Positions 7,846-17,193 of a stretch of DNA of 59,344 bases are shown piece by piece (positions within the stretch are counted from its first letter, which is position 1; each line of letters starts with the position of its first letter). Origin of the DNA: an uncultured Clostridia bacterium (GTDB lineage: Bacteria; Bacillota; Clostridia; TANB77; CAG-508). The notes under the pieces are model-generated. The model worked only from the letters and a program-made list of their open reading frames with translations, was not told the DNA's origin and searched no databases. A program made the position numbers and the translations under genes. The stretch spans positions 1 to 59,344 of the forward strand of contig CALXPS010000006.1 of assembly GCA_944390405.1 (NCBI GenBank), in the 5' to 3' direction.

Positions 7846-8658
7846 TCACTCTATTTTTTTTGCATGAAGTACAATTCGGTATTTGTTATTATTAGCGCAA
7901 GTAGAAAGAGTTAAGATTGTATCTTTATCTGAAACTTCTTCATTAAAGTTTTTAATACTTCTTTCTTTTACTTCTTCTATAAACTTTGCAAATTCAGTAT
8001 CTTCAAATTCTGTTTGAATATAATAGTCTTCTTTTAATATTTGATAAATAGAAAATACTCTATATTTATAATTATTATCTTCTGTGGCAAATATTATCTC
8101 CATATTTGTTTCATTATTATACCAACTTTCATCCAGAACATTTTTTAAAGTTCCAAACATAGATCCATCTCGTCTATTATGTCCAAAAATAACTATGTTT
8201 TTATCAGTTCCATCTAACTTGTTCTTATAATCTGCAAAAATCCATCCTGCTGAATTATAAGTTTTGTCAAAACTATGTGTCAAATAATAAGAATTATCAT
8301 CTGCTTTAACAATAGGATATTCTATTTTAGTATTATTAACTTTTATCCAAGCTACTGTGTCAGAATTTTGCTGTTTTAAAGCTTTAAAATCTATACTATA
8401 TTTATCTTTATCATTTTCTTCTTTTTCATTATTTATAGTTACAAAACTTGAAAGCTGTTTTGCAATTTCATTATTTGATTTATTTTCTTTATACCATTGA
8501 TATATTTCAATAATAGAGAAAATAATAACTCCTAGAAAAATTATTTGAAAAATAATAATTATTTTGGATAATATTTTTTTATTATTTTTTCTATTATGTT
8601 GCTTTTTTTCTTTTTTATCCTTTTTTATTTCTATCTTACTTTTTGAATGTTTTCCCAT
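7846..8658 (-). CDS. srtB: Class B sortase, 270 aa
   Basis: A membrane-anchored transpeptidase that attaches surface proteins to peptidoglycan. There is a basic cytoplasmic tail (1-28) and one transmembrane helix (about 30-50). The catalytic domain has His in IFGHNRRDGSMFG (about 158-170), Cys in LTLSTCANN (about 248-256) and Arg in YRIVLHAKK (about 259-267). The domain order and TLSTC motif are class B. It lies directly downstream of a cell-wall-sorting-signal protein (8789-10678), its probable substrate, separated by a terminator. Confidence 0.9.
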   Translation of the reverse strand: MGKHSKSKIEIKKDKKEKKQHNRKNNKKILSKIIIIFQIIFLGVIIFSIIEIYQWYKENKSNNEIAKQLSSFVTINNEKEENDKDKYSIDFKALKQQNSDTVAWIKVNNTKIEYPIVKADDNSYYLTHSFDKTYNSAGWIFADYKNKLDGTDKNIVIFGHNRRDGSMFGTLKNVLDESWYNNETNMEIIFATEDNNYKYRVFSIYQILKEDYYIQTEFEDTEFAKFIEEVKERSIKNFNEEVSDKDTILTLSTCANNNKYRIVLHAKKIE

Positions 8659-8703
8659 AAATTCATCCTGCCTTTTGCAATTTTTTGAATATATTATATA
8701 GTT

Positions 8704-8742
8704 AAAATATGCACTTAATATAAAAAGAAAAGTGCATATTTT
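8704..8742 (-). terminator. Terminator of the surface-protein gene
   Basis: The 13-bp inverted repeat AAAATATGCACTT / AAGTGCATATTTT with a 13-nt loop lies 47 bp past the stop of the 8789-10678 gene and upstream of srtB. Confidence 0.7.
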
Positions 8743-8788
8743 ATTTTATTTATTTTTATATAAATTTTTTGTGTGTTGTATTATTATC

Positions 8789-10678
8789 TTAATTCTTATT
8801 CTTATTTCTTATTTTAATTGATATAACCATTCCTAATATAGCAATACTCAATAATGCAATATAAACAATAATATTATCTCCAGTAACAGGATTCTCTACA
8901 TTATCTCCAGTAACAGGATTTTCTACATTATCTTCATTACCTTCTATACTATTATTTAAAGTGTCAACATAAGTAATTGCATAAGTAGAATATTTGTCAG
9001 AACTAAATGTTAAAGTTCCATTTTCATTATAAATAGTTTCTAATTCTTCAGCTACACCATCGTGAACTCTAATAATTGTATATTTTCTTGTATATCCATC
9101 TTCAACTTTTGAAATTCCTTCAGGAATAGAAATAGTTATTTGAATTTCTTTATTTAATTGTGAAAGTTTTGTTATTTCAGTTCCTTGCTCATTCTTAATA
9201 ATTATATCAATATTATAATATCCTGCAATTTTTGCATCATTTTTTATAACTGCTTCAACTTTTGAAGCGTCTTCTGATATTTCCTCGCTATCAACTAAAG
9301 TACTATCTACATCAACAACTAATTTTTCACCATCTTTAACAGAGGTTTCAATAGCTTGTTTTTGTTCATCTGTTAAACCTGCAACTTCTTCGCCATTTAT
9401 TATTTGATTTACTATTTCATTTACAACTTGTTTAGTGTCATTAACTTCATCTGTATTTTCTTCTCCAACTATTTCATATACTACAACACTTACTTGTTTA
9501 GATGTTCCATTTGATAGACTTGCTGTTATTGTAGCTTTTCCAACTTTATTAGCAGTAATTTTATTATCTTTAATAGAAACTACTGAATCATCATTAGATG
9601 AAATTGTTAAATATTTTTCTAAATTGTTAGTAACACTTATTCCTAAATCTTTTGTTGAACCTTTAGACATAATAATTTCATTAGATTCTACAGATATTTC
9701 TCCTGTTTTTTTAACATCATATCCTGAAGTTGTTTTATATGTAGAATATCCTGATGCAATCTCATCTTTTACATCACAATTATATGTTCCACCTGTTATA
9801 TTCTTAGAATAGTCTTTTTTATCCATAGGATTTTGTACTTCTGTCAAATTTTTAAATGTACCACCAGTAATTGTTAATGTTCCTGTTGTGTAAGTTCTAG
9901 TAATGTATTTAGCATCAAAATCTCCACCAGATACATTTAATTTTGTTGCTTCATATCCTTCTGTACCATCACCGTTAAATAAAGAGATATCTCTATATCC
10001 TTTGTATTTACCTCCAGATATTGCTACGTCTCCTGTAACTTGAATTAGAGTACCTTTAACACTAGTAAATTCTCCAGAATTTATAATTGTTTTAGACCAA
10101 TCATCACTTTTAATTGTAGATGTAGTAGTATATTGTGTAAATGTTCCACCATCTATAGTTAAGATAGCAACTGGACTATTCCCTGTTGGAACTGGAACGT
10201 TTCTATCATTTTCACTACTAGTTTTACCATTATACCATCCATTAGCAATAAGACTAGAGTTTCCTGTGTTATTTGTGTCTTGAGTAAATACTCCTCCTTT
10301 TATTGTCATATTTGCTAAATTTTTAATAGTATACCATTCACTTGAATTATATGTACCTGATTCTATTGTAACTGTACCTCCAAGATTTACAACAGCACCT
10401 TGCGTACTATTTACTTTACTGCCTGAACCTCTTATTGTAGCTGTAGCTCCGCTTTCGACTGTAATAGCATCCCCATCTACTGTTAAATTATAACCATTTA
10501 AATCAATTGTAACATTGCTACCACTTTTTACTACAATAGCTTCTGTTGAATCTGCATTTAATGTGTAATTTTCATTAATTTCTGTTGTTGCACTAACGAC
10601 ATTTATACAACTTACAGCTATAAAACTAAGTGTAACAATTAACATTATTAATAATAATTTGTTTTTTACTCTCATCAT
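8789..10678 (-). CDS. Cell-wall anchored surface protein with beta-solenoid repeats and NPVTG sorting signal, 629 aa
   Basis: It has a secretion signal (about 1-30). Residues 35-320 form right-handed beta-helix-like repeats with recurring (I/L)xGGTF/SGGxY units (GGVFTQ, DGGTFTQ, SGGKYKG, SGGDFDA, TGGTFKN). A Big_2-like Ig domain is near 325-400, ending SKQVSVVVYE, followed by acidic linkers. The C-terminus has VENPVTGDN twice, a hydrophobic helix (IIVYIALLSIAILGMVIS) and a basic tail. NPxTG-like motifs are known class B sortase substrates, matching the neighbouring srtB. The start is ATG ATG at 10678; the second ATG has better spacing to AAAGGAG. A G8 tract lies 63 bp upstream. Confidence 0.85.
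   Translation of the reverse strand: MMRVKNKLLLIMLIVTLSFIAVSCINVVSATTEINENYTLNADSTEAIVVKSGSNVTIDLNGYNLTVDGDAITVESGATATIRGSGSKVNSTQGAVVNLGGTVTIESGTYNSSEWYTIKNLANMTIKGGVFTQDTNNTGNSSLIANGWYNGKTSSENDRNVPVPTGNSPVAILTIDGGTFTQYTTTSTIKSDDWSKTIINSGEFTSVKGTLIQVTGDVAISGGKYKGYRDISLFNGDGTEGYEATKLNVSGGDFDAKYITRTYTTGTLTITGGTFKNLTEVQNPMDKKDYSKNITGGTYNCDVKDEIASGYSTYKTTSGYDVKKTGEISVESNEIIMSKGSTKDLGISVTNNLEKYLTISSNDDSVVSIKDNKITANKVGKATITASLSNGTSKQVSVVVYEIVGEENTDEVNDTKQVVNEIVNQIINGEEVAGLTDEQKQAIETSVKDGEKLVVDVDSTLVDSEEISEDASKVEAVIKNDAKIAGYYNIDIIIKNEQGTEITKLSQLNKEIQITISIPEGISKVEDGYTRKYTIIRVHDGVAEELETIYNENGTLTFSSDKYSTYAITYVDTLNNSIEGNEDNVENPVTGDNVENPVTGDNIIVYIALLSIAILGMVISIKIRNKNKN
8873..8926 (-). repeat. 27-bp tandem duplication encoding the sorting motif
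   Basis: Two 27-bp units (8873-8899 and 8900-8926) differ by one base and each encodes VENPVTGDN, so the putative sortase recognition motif is present twice before the transmembrane helix. Confidence 0.85.
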
Positions 10679-10740
10679 TTTCTCCTTTCATAAATTTAAA
10701 CTAATCATATTAAGTTTTTATGCAAAATATAAGATTTTAT

Positions 10741-10748
10741 CCCCCCCC
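10741..10748. repeat. C8/G8 homopolymer upstream of the surface-protein gene
   Basis: Eight consecutive C on the plus strand (G8 on the coding strand), 63-70 bp upstream of the start at 10678. It is next to a TAAAAT that could be a -10 box. In a genome this AT-rich such a tract is exceptional and could be a slippage site. Confidence 0.7.
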
Positions 10749-10906
10749 ACAAAATTTTTATATAAAAAATAAATTTTTACATATGCATTATATCAAAGCT
10801 TAGGATAAAAAGCAAGTTTTTTTTATATTAAAAGCATAGTAATTTCATAAAAAATTATCCTGATTTTCAAAGCAATTTGTTAAATTTTGATTTTCCTTAT
10901 TTTATA

Positions 10907-13636
10907 CTACTTTCCACAGCAATTCTTGTATTTTTTACCCGAACCACATGAACATAATTCATTTCTACCTACTTGTGGTGCATCATTTTTTATTGGGGTT
11001 TTTGGGCCTGATTGTGATTTGTTTGGTATAGCTGTTTGTTGACCTCTTAGTCCTTCCCCTGTTATTCTTACAGTTTGTTTTCTTTCTACTTTTTGTACGC
11101 CTTTTAAGTGTGATAAGATTTTTACAACATCTATTTTTATGTCATTTATCATTTGGTCAAACATATCAAATCCTTCTATTCTGTATTGCACTACTGGATC
11201 TTTTTGACCATATGCACGAAGCCCTATTCCATCTTTTAATCCATCCATCGCGTCAATGTGATCCATCCATTTCTGGTCTACTACTTTTAGCATTACTACT
11301 CTTTCAAATTCTCTTATATTTTCTTCTCCTATTTCTTTTTCCTTTGTTTCATAATTTTCTATTACTTTTTTGTATAGATTATCTATTATTTCTGGTTCAT
11401 TATCTGGTAAGTTTGTTACTTCCAAATTTAATATTGTTTTTGCCTCTGTAATTACTCCTTCTTTTTCTACTCCAATATCTGTTGCATGTGTCTCTACAAT
11501 TTGTTCTATTACAGAATGCATCATTTTTTGTATTTGTTCTTTTAAGTTTTCTCCATCTAAAACTTCTCTTCTTTGTTTGTATATTATTTCTCTTTGCGTA
11601 TTCATTACATCATCATATTGCAATACATGCTTTCTCATGCTAAAATGCTGTCCTTCTACTCTTTTTTGAGCATTTTCTACTGTTTTTGAAAGTATTCCCA
11701 TTTCAATTGGCATGTTTTCATCTGCTTTTAAAGTGTTATACACACTGGTAATCATATCCCCACCGAAGATCTTCATTAAGTTATCATCTAGTGCTATATA
11801 AAATCTTGATTCTCCTGGGTCTCCTTGTCTTCCACTTCTTCCTCTTAGCTGATTATCTATTCTTCTTGATTCATGTCTTTCTGTTCCTATTATTTTTAAT
11901 CCGCCAGCTGCTAGCACTTTTTCTTTTTCTTCTTTTATTTCATTTTCAAATTTTTGTTCATATTTATTAAATGTTTTTCTTGCTTCTAATATCTCTTCAT
12001 CATTTGTTTCATTATGTGCATTTGCTTGTTCTATTAATTCATCTGAATATCCTTGTTTTCTCATTTCTTGTTTTGCTAAGAATTCTGAATTTCCTCCAAG
12101 CATAATATCTGTACCACGACCTGCCATATTTGTTGCTATTGTTACAGCTCCATATTTTCCTGCTTGTGCTATTATTTCTGCTTCTTTTTCATGATATTTT
12201 GCATTTAACACTTCATGTTTTATTCCTTCTCTTTTTAATATACTACTTATTTTTTCTGAATTTTCTATTGATACTGTACCCACTAACACTGGTTGACCTT
12301 TACTATGACTTTGTTTTATATCTTCTACAACTGCTCTGAATTTTGCCATTTCATTTTTATATATTATATCATTTAAATCTTTTCTTATCATTGGTTTATT
12401 TGTTGGTATTGTTATAACATCCAAGTTGTATATTTCTCTGAATTCTGCTTCTTCTGTCATAGCTGTACCTGTCATCCCTGATAATTTATCATACATTCTA
12501 AAATAGTTTTGGAATGTAATTGTTGCTAATGTTTTAGATTCATTTGCAATTTTTACATTTTCTTTTGCTTCTATTGCTTGATGTAAACCATCACTATATC
12601 TTCTTCCATACATTATTCTTCCTGTAAATTCATCTACTATTAACACTTCTCCATCTTTTACTATATAATCTATATCTTTTTTCATTATTCCATGTGCACG
12701 TAATGCTTGATTTATATGATGTACTATTTCTGAATTGTCGATATCATTCAAATTTTCTAATTTAAAAAACTCTTCTGCTTTTTTTGTTCCTTTACCTGTA
12801 AGTGTTGCAGATTTTGCTTTTAAATCTATTATATAATCATATTTTTCATTATCTTCTGCTTGTTCTAGATCTTTTGCATCTTCTTCTACTAAAGTTTTTG
12901 CTTTTAATCTTTTTACAAAGTCATTTGCTTGTTTATACAAGTCAGAACTTTGTGCTGCTGTTCCAGAAATTATAAGTGGTGTACGTGCTTCATCTATTAA
13001 AATACTGTCTATTTCATCTACTATAGCATAGCTTAATGGTCTTTGTACCATTTCTTCTTTGTGTATAACCATATTATCTCTTAAATAATCAAATCCATAT
13101 TCATTATTTGTTCCATATGTTATATCTGCCGCATATGCTTCTTTTTTCTTTGATGGTTCCATTCTTGAAATTACTAAACCTACTGTTAATCCTAAAAATT
13201 TATATAGTTTACCCATCCATTCGCTATCTCTTTTTGCTAAATAATCGTTTACTGTTACTACATGAACTCCCTTCCCTGTAAGTGCATTTAAATATACAGG
13301 TAAAGTTGCAACTAATGTTTTTCCTTCTCCTGTTTTCATTTCTGCTATTCTACCTTGATGAAGAATAATTCCACCTATTAATTGTACATCGAAATGTCTC
13401 ATTCCCAATACTCTTTTTGAAGCCTCTCTTACAACTGCAAAAGCTTCTGGTAAAATATCATCTAATGTTTCACCTTTTTGCAATCTTTCTTTAAATTCGT
13501 TTGTTTTTGCTTTTAGTTCAGTATCTTTTAATTTTTGTATTTCTGTTTCCAAGCTATTTATTTTATCCACTATTGGCATTACTCTTTTAACTTCTTTTTC
13601 ACTATATGATTTAAAAATTTTACTAAAAATTCCCAT
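10907..13636 (-). CDS. secA: Protein translocase ATPase SecA, 909 aa
   Basis: The motor ATPase driving Sec-dependent export. Walker A is in [13 protein letters not shown] (about 102-114) and the DEAD-box [16 protein letters not shown] near 210-225. The specificity region [10 protein letters not shown] is near 395 and [10 protein letters not shown] near 630. The C-terminal zinc-binding tail ends [20 protein letters not shown], with the CxCx8CC ligand pattern for SecB or lipid interaction. Length is typical. The ATG at 13636 is preceded by AAGGTAGG. It is transcribed alone, with a structured repeat directly upstream. Confidence 0.97.
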   Translation of the reverse strand: MGIFSKIFKSYSEKEVKRVMPIVDKINSLETEIQKLKDTELKAKTNEFKERLQKGETLDDILPEAFAVVREASKRVLGMRHFDVQLIGGIILHQGRIAEMKTGEGKTLVATLPVYLNALTGKGVHVVTVNDYLAKRDSEWMGKLYKFLGLTVGLVISRMEPSKKKEAYAADITYGTNNEYGFDYLRDNMVIHKEEMVQRPLSYAIVDEIDSILIDEARTPLIISGTAAQSSDLYKQANDFVKRLKAKTLVEEDAKDLEQAEDNEKYDYIIDLKAKSATLTGKGTKKAEEFFKLENLNDIDNSEIVHHINQALRAHGIMKKDIDYIVKDGEVLIVDEFTGRIMYGRRYSDGLHQAIEAKENVKIANESKTLATITFQNYFRMYDKLSGMTGTAMTEEAEFREIYNLDVITIPTNKPMIRKDLNDIIYKNEMAKFRAVVEDIKQSHSKGQPVLVGTVSIENSEKISSILKREGIKHEVLNAKYHEKEAEIIAQAGKYGAVTIATNMAGRGTDIMLGGNSEFLAKQEMRKQGYSDELIEQANAHNETNDEEILEARKTFNKYEQKFENEIKEEKEKVLAAGGLKIIGTERHESRRIDNQLRGRSGRQGDPGESRFYIALDDNLMKIFGGDMITSVYNTLKADENMPIEMGILSKTVENAQKRVEGQHFSMRKHVLQYDDVMNTQREIIYKQRREVLDGENLKEQIQKMMHSVIEQIVETHATDIGVEKEGVITEAKTILNLEVTNLPDNEPEIIDNLYKKVIENYETKEKEIGEENIREFERVVMLKVVDQKWMDHIDAMDGLKDGIGLRAYGQKDPVVQYRIEGFDMFDQMINDIKIDVVKILSHLKGVQKVERKQTVRITGEGLRGQQTAIPNKSQSGPKTPIKNDAPQVGRNELCSCGSGKKYKNCCGK

Positions 13637-13728
13637 TTATGTACCTACCTTTTATATTTTTATCTATACATTTATATCACAAATTATCATATCTTTCAAT
13701 ATGTTACATAGAATTAAGTAAAAAAGGT

Positions 13729-13922
13729 GTTACTATTCAATCTAAATTAATTAATAGCACTTTGTAGCCAAAAGCAGGAATTATATGTTCTTTTCGAAAG
13801 AAAATAATCAAACAGCCTGCTGCTCAACTCGTGACCCGCATTGACCTTTTGATTTTTTCTTGAGAAAAAACATATAATTTTTGCTTTTGGCGGATTATAT
13901 GTCTTTAGGTCTGAATGGTAAC
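13729..13922. ncRNA. Structured repeat, copy 1 (candidate RNA)
   Basis: Nested pairing in the secA / 13939 intergenic region. The outermost stem is GTTACTATTCA (13729-13739) with TGAATGGTAAC (13912-13922). A 23-bp stem pairs 13767-13789 with 13869-13891 and is fully paired on the plus strand, with two G-U pairs. Inside are hairpin TTTTC-GAAA-GAAAA, a stem ATCAAA/TTTGAT closing a 30-nt loop (CTGCTCAACTCGTGACCC), and hairpin TTTTTTC-TTGA-GAAAAAA. The core is identical to copy 2. The strand of transcription is uncertain; the wobble pattern slightly favours plus. It ends 2 bp before the ribosome site of the next gene. Confidence 0.6.
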
Positions 13923-13938
13923 AAAAAGGTGTGGTTGT

Positions 13939-14478
13939 ATGTTTGTTTATAATGTTAAATTTAATAGTAAAAGCATTGTAAAATTTTCTCTTATTATTAT
14001 TTCAATTATAGTTGTTATATTTTTTCTCATTTCGCTTTATAAGATTTTAAGTAGTAGTTTTACTGTAAGTGATGAGGTTCCTGAACCTGATGTTGCGTAT
14101 TTAAAAGTAGAAGAATATACTAATGTTTTGAAAAGTGTTTATGAAAATTTAGATACATATGTCGGTCAAAAGATTAGCTTTTCTGGATATATTTATAGAA
14201 ATTTAGATTTTTCTGAAAACCAATTTGTTCTAGCAAGAGATATGATTGTAGAAGGTAGCACAAAAACATTAATTGTTGGTTTTTTGTGTTCTCATAAAGA
14301 GGCAAGTAATTATGCAGATGGTAGTTGGGTTGAAATAACTGGCGAAATTACTAAAGGTAACTACCATGGTGAAGTGCCAATTATTCGCGTAAATAAAATT
14401 AAGCAAATAGATAAACCAAGTAACGAATATGCTTATCCACCAGATAGTACCTATATACCTACTAGCATTATATATTAA
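13939..14478 (+). CDS. Membrane-anchored YcgQ/TIGR03943 C-terminal-like domain protein, 179 aa
   Basis: It has one N-terminal transmembrane helix (about 15-38), then an extracytoplasmic OB-fold-like domain. Segments YVGQKISFSGYIYR, ENQFVLARDMIVEG and GSWVEITGEITKG match the C-terminal half of the YcgQ (DUF1980, TIGR03943) family, which pairs with a permease (YcgR). The usual CC-containing motif is replaced by LVGFLCSHKEA, with one Cys. No permease partner is adjacent. I chose ATG at 13939 because AAAGGTG at 13924-13930 is correctly spaced; an in-frame ATG at 13915 lies inside the structured repeat. Confidence 0.6.
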   Translation: MFVYNVKFNSKSIVKFSLIIISIIVVIFFLISLYKILSSSFTVSDEVPEPDVAYLKVEEYTNVLKSVYENLDTYVGQKISFSGYIYRNLDFSENQFVLARDMIVEGSTKTLIVGFLCSHKEASNYADGSWVEITGEITKGNYHGEVPIIRVNKIKQIDKPSNEYAYPPDSTYIPTSIIY

Positions 14479-14517
14479 AGAAGTTTAAAGTAGGCAAACC
14501 CTGCTTTAAACTTCTTT
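14477..14517. terminator. Bidirectional terminator between convergent genes
   Basis: AAAGAAGTTTAAAG pairs with CTTTAAACTTCTTT, with inner TAGG/CCCTG pairing. It begins in the stop codon of the plus-strand gene and contains the yitT stop codon. Confidence 0.75.
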
Positions 14518-15375
14518 AAATCCTTCTCCAAAAACCTCTCTTGCATTTGTTATTATTATGAATGCTGAAGAATCTATATCTTCTATAATTTTTCTGGCCT
14601 CTCTTATTTCTGCTCTTGACATTACACATAACAATATATTTTTCTCTTGTTTCTTATACATGCCTTTTCCATATAGAGCTGTGCTACCTCTTTTTAATTC
14701 TTTATTTATTGCATCTGATATTTGTTCCCATTTTGGTGATATTATTAACAGCATTTTTGCAAAATCTATTCCTTCAAAGAATATATCTAATATTTTTCCC
14801 ATAATATATATTGCAAGAGCTGAATATAATGCAATTTCTATATCTTTAAAGAATATTGTATTTGCTATAACTATGAGTGTATCAAATATTATCATGAGTG
14901 TCCCAGTTTTCATTTCTGGGTTATATTTTCTTATAACATTTGCTAGTAATTCTGTTCCTCCTGTCGAACCATTTGCTTTTAACACAATTGCTGTTCCTAT
15001 TCCCACAATTGTTGAGCCATATAAGCATGCTAGAATTCTATCATCTGTAACAGAATTTATTTTTTGAAATACATTTAAAAAATAAGATAATAAGAATGTA
15101 CCTATCACTGCATTTATAAAAAATTTTTTTCCAACTTTAAAATAAGCAATAATAAATAAAGGAATATTTAATACTAACATTGTGGTTCCTACAGGTATTT
15201 CTGTTATATAATATACTACTGTTCCTATACCTGAAAAACCACCTGTTGAAAGCTGATTAGGCAATAAGAATTGTTCTATTCCTATTGCCATAATCAATGT
15301 TCCTATAGTCATCTTTAATAAATCTAGCGAGAATTCTTTTGCCTTTACGATATATCTTTTTGCTCTAAAGTTCAT
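14506..15375 (-). CDS. YitT-family membrane protein (DUF161/DUF2179), 289 aa
   Basis: It has five to six N-terminal transmembrane helices with LLPNQLSTGGFSGIG (about 38-52) and ANGSTGGTELLANVIRK, the conserved glycine-rich motifs of YitT. A C-terminal cytoplasmic DUF2179 domain (about 215-289) carries GSTALYGKGMYKKQEKNILLCV. The substrate is unknown; the family is often multicopy in Firmicutes. The longer GTG start is possible, but ATG at 15375 is correctly spaced from AGGTG. Confidence 0.85.
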   Translation of the reverse strand: MNFRAKRYIVKAKEFSLDLLKMTIGTLIMAIGIEQFLLPNQLSTGGFSGIGTVVYYITEIPVGTTMLVLNIPLFIIAYFKVGKKFFINAVIGTFLLSYFLNVFQKINSVTDDRILACLYGSTIVGIGTAIVLKANGSTGGTELLANVIRKYNPEMKTGTLMIIFDTLIVIANTIFFKDIEIALYSALAIYIMGKILDIFFEGIDFAKMLLIISPKWEQISDAINKELKRGSTALYGKGMYKKQEKNILLCVMSRAEIREARKIIEDIDSSAFIIITNAREVFGEGFKEV

Positions 15376-15414
15376 ATTCTTCACCTAATTTATTATTTAC
15401 ATTTTTATAGATTA

Positions 15415-16653
15415 TTATGCATTTTTTGCCATATACTCCTCGTATAGTTTTTTTGCTGTCTCTGGACAATCTGTTCCATCTTTATTTTTAATAGGTGCAA
15501 AGTCTTCTTCTCTTTTTCCTCTTAAAATTGCTATTTCATCAAATAGGCAGAAGCTATCAAATATAAATTTTTCGAATTTATAACAATTTTCCTTTTCTGG
15601 AACTACAAGTTCTCCTTTTTCATTTATATATTTTGCTTTTTTTTCTGCTACATGATATTTTAATTCCTTTGTGCTTGCTTTCTCTATTGCCTCTATATTA
15701 TATAAGTTACACATTATATGAGATTCACCATATATCATTTCTCCATATTCATCTACTGCTAATCTCATTTCATTTTGAAGTTCAGTATATTCAATTACTT
15801 TTACTTTACCATTTTTTTTGCACAATACTCCAACTCTTTCATATGGACTATTTTTTACAATTGTTCTTGTTGCAATTTTAACATTCTGTTTTATTGCTAA
15901 GCCTAGTAAAAGAGTATCTACATATTTTACTAATAAATTATCTACTGAACCGATAAATACCCATTTAATATTGTTCTTTTTCATCTCATCAATTATTCCA
16001 TTTTTAGCCATTGAGTAGAATATTCCACCATTTCCGTCTGATGCTAGTTTTATTAAACCATCTTCACCTAATATTAATTTTCCTTGTTTGTTTAATAATG
16101 GTATTTCACCTTGCTTGAAAAATTCTATATACTGCTTTGGATATCCAAAATAGTTCTTTTTTTCAAAAAATGATACAGTTTCTTCATTATTTTCTGGGCT
16201 TGTCATAATATAACATTTTATAAATACATTATACTTTTTTTGTGCTTCCTTTAATTTGTCAACAACAACTTCAAATAGAGATTTAACTTTTGAATTTAAC
16301 TCAATTTCAAAAGTTCCCTTAGGTCCTTGGTGCCCTAATCTAGTGCCTTGCCCTCCTGCCATTATTGCTATTGCAAATTTACCAGATTTAACAACATCTT
16401 CGCCTGTTTTTATATATTCATCTATCTGCTTTTTATCAATTTTTTCTGGATTAATTGCTTTTACTGGTTTTATATCTTCTATATTATTTATTACATTTGT
16501 TTTATGTATCGCCTGCTCATATAATTCTTGCAATTGTTCAAAATCAATTTTTAACACTTGGTCTGCTAATTCTTCTGTATTTACATTAATATGTCCTTGA
16601 CCATATTTTTCTAGTATTCTTCTTGCTTCTTCTATTTTTTTCATATCTAGCAT
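15415..16653 (-). CDS. UDPGP-type UDP-sugar pyrophosphorylase, 412 aa
   Basis: A cytoplasmic nucleotidyltransferase of the eukaryotic-type UDP-N-acetylglucosamine / UDP-glucose pyrophosphorylase family. The nucleotide loop AIMAGGQGTRLGHQGPKGTFE is near residues 97-117, SDGNGG near 207-212 and VDNLLVKYVD near 239-248. Such proteins use UTP plus a hexose (or N-acetylhexosamine) 1-phosphate. The exact sugar cannot be read from motifs. Two possible starts (codons 1 and 4) follow AAGGAG. Its upstream region holds structured repeat copy 2. Confidence 0.8.
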   Translation of the reverse strand: MLDMKKIEEARRILEKYGQGHINVNTEELADQVLKIDFEQLQELYEQAIHKTNVINNIEDIKPVKAINPEKIDKKQIDEYIKTGEDVVKSGKFAIAIMAGGQGTRLGHQGPKGTFEIELNSKVKSLFEVVVDKLKEAQKKYNVFIKCYIMTSPENNEETVSFFEKKNYFGYPKQYIEFFKQGEIPLLNKQGKLILGEDGLIKLASDGNGGIFYSMAKNGIIDEMKKNNIKWVFIGSVDNLLVKYVDTLLLGLAIKQNVKIATRTIVKNSPYERVGVLCKKNGKVKVIEYTELQNEMRLAVDEYGEMIYGESHIMCNLYNIEAIEKASTKELKYHVAEKKAKYINEKGELVVPEKENCYKFEKFIFDSFCLFDEIAILRGKREEDFAPIKNKDGTDCPETAKKLYEEYMAKNA

Positions 16654-16712
16654 TCTCTCCTTTTGAAAAACATACTTAAATACTATACCACTTTTTTTGT
16701 GTTTTGTCTATA

Positions 16713-16905
16713 GTTACCATTCACTCTAAAAAAATTAGTAGCACTTTGTAGCAAAGAGCAGGTATTATATGTTCTTTTCGAAAGAAAATAATCAAACAGC
16801 CTGCTGCTCAACTCGTGACCCGCATTGACCTTTTGATTTTTTCTTGAGAAAAACATATAATGCCTACTCTTTGCGGATTATATGCTTTTAAGTCTGAGTA
16901 GTAAC
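16713..16905. ncRNA. Structured repeat, copy 2 (candidate RNA)
   Basis: Same architecture as the 13729 copy. The long stem pairs 16751-16773 with 16852-16874. Core hairpins and the central loop are identical apart from one A fewer before CATATAAT. Stem positions differ from copy 1 in a paired way: C-G to A-T and A-T to G-C, with two G-U pairs becoming G-C. The 3' side GCGGATTATATG can also pair with CATATAAT, giving an alternative hairpin. It lies between two divergent genes. Confidence 0.6.
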
Positions 16906-16934
16906 TGTCTATACCCTAAATTAGGCTAAAATTG

Positions 16935-16963
16935 TTGACATTTTTTTCCCTTTATGTTATTAT
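16935..16963 (+). promoter_or_regulatory. Sigma-A promoter of the 51-aa protein gene
   Basis: TTGACA (16935-16940), a 17-bp spacer and TATTAT (16958-16963). Transcription would start near 16970, so the ribosome site AGGTGA (16970-16975) would lie almost at the 5' end of the mRNA. Confidence 0.7.
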
Positions 16964-16980
16964 TTTTTTAGGTGATTGAA

Positions 16981-17136
16981 ATGGAAGAAAAGAATAATGA
17001 TATTGAAGTTGTTCTTGATGATAATGGAGAGAATTTAGAGATTTCTCCTGTTTATGAGCATCTTAATGTTGCTAAGCCAAAGCCTAAAGAGCATAAAAAG
17101 AATATTATTATACCTGAAGTTAAAAAGAAAAAATAA
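16981..17136 (+). CDS. Small charged protein, 51 aa, unknown
   Basis: The frame starts MEEKNNDIEVVLDDNGEN and ends PEVKKKK. The first half is acidic and the second lysine-rich, with no hydrophobic segment, so a soluble cytoplasmic protein is expected. It has a consensus promoter and an AGGTGA ribosome site 5 nt before the ATG, which supports real expression. It does not resemble a family I recognise. It is followed directly by the tRNA-Met promoter. Confidence 0.65.
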   Translation: MEEKNNDIEVVLDDNGENLEISPVYEHLNVAKPKPKEHKKNIIIPEVKKKK

Positions 17137-17152
17137 TTTTTTTGTTTTTTTA

Positions 17153-17181
17153 TTGACAAAATGAGGAAAAGTATGTATAAT
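17153..17181 (+). promoter_or_regulatory. Consensus sigma-A promoter of tRNA-Met
   Basis: Perfect TTGACA (17153-17158), 17-bp spacer, perfect TATAAT (17176-17181), 12 bp before the mature tRNA 5' end. Confidence 0.9.
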
Positions 17182-17193
17182 AGAATAGTTCAT

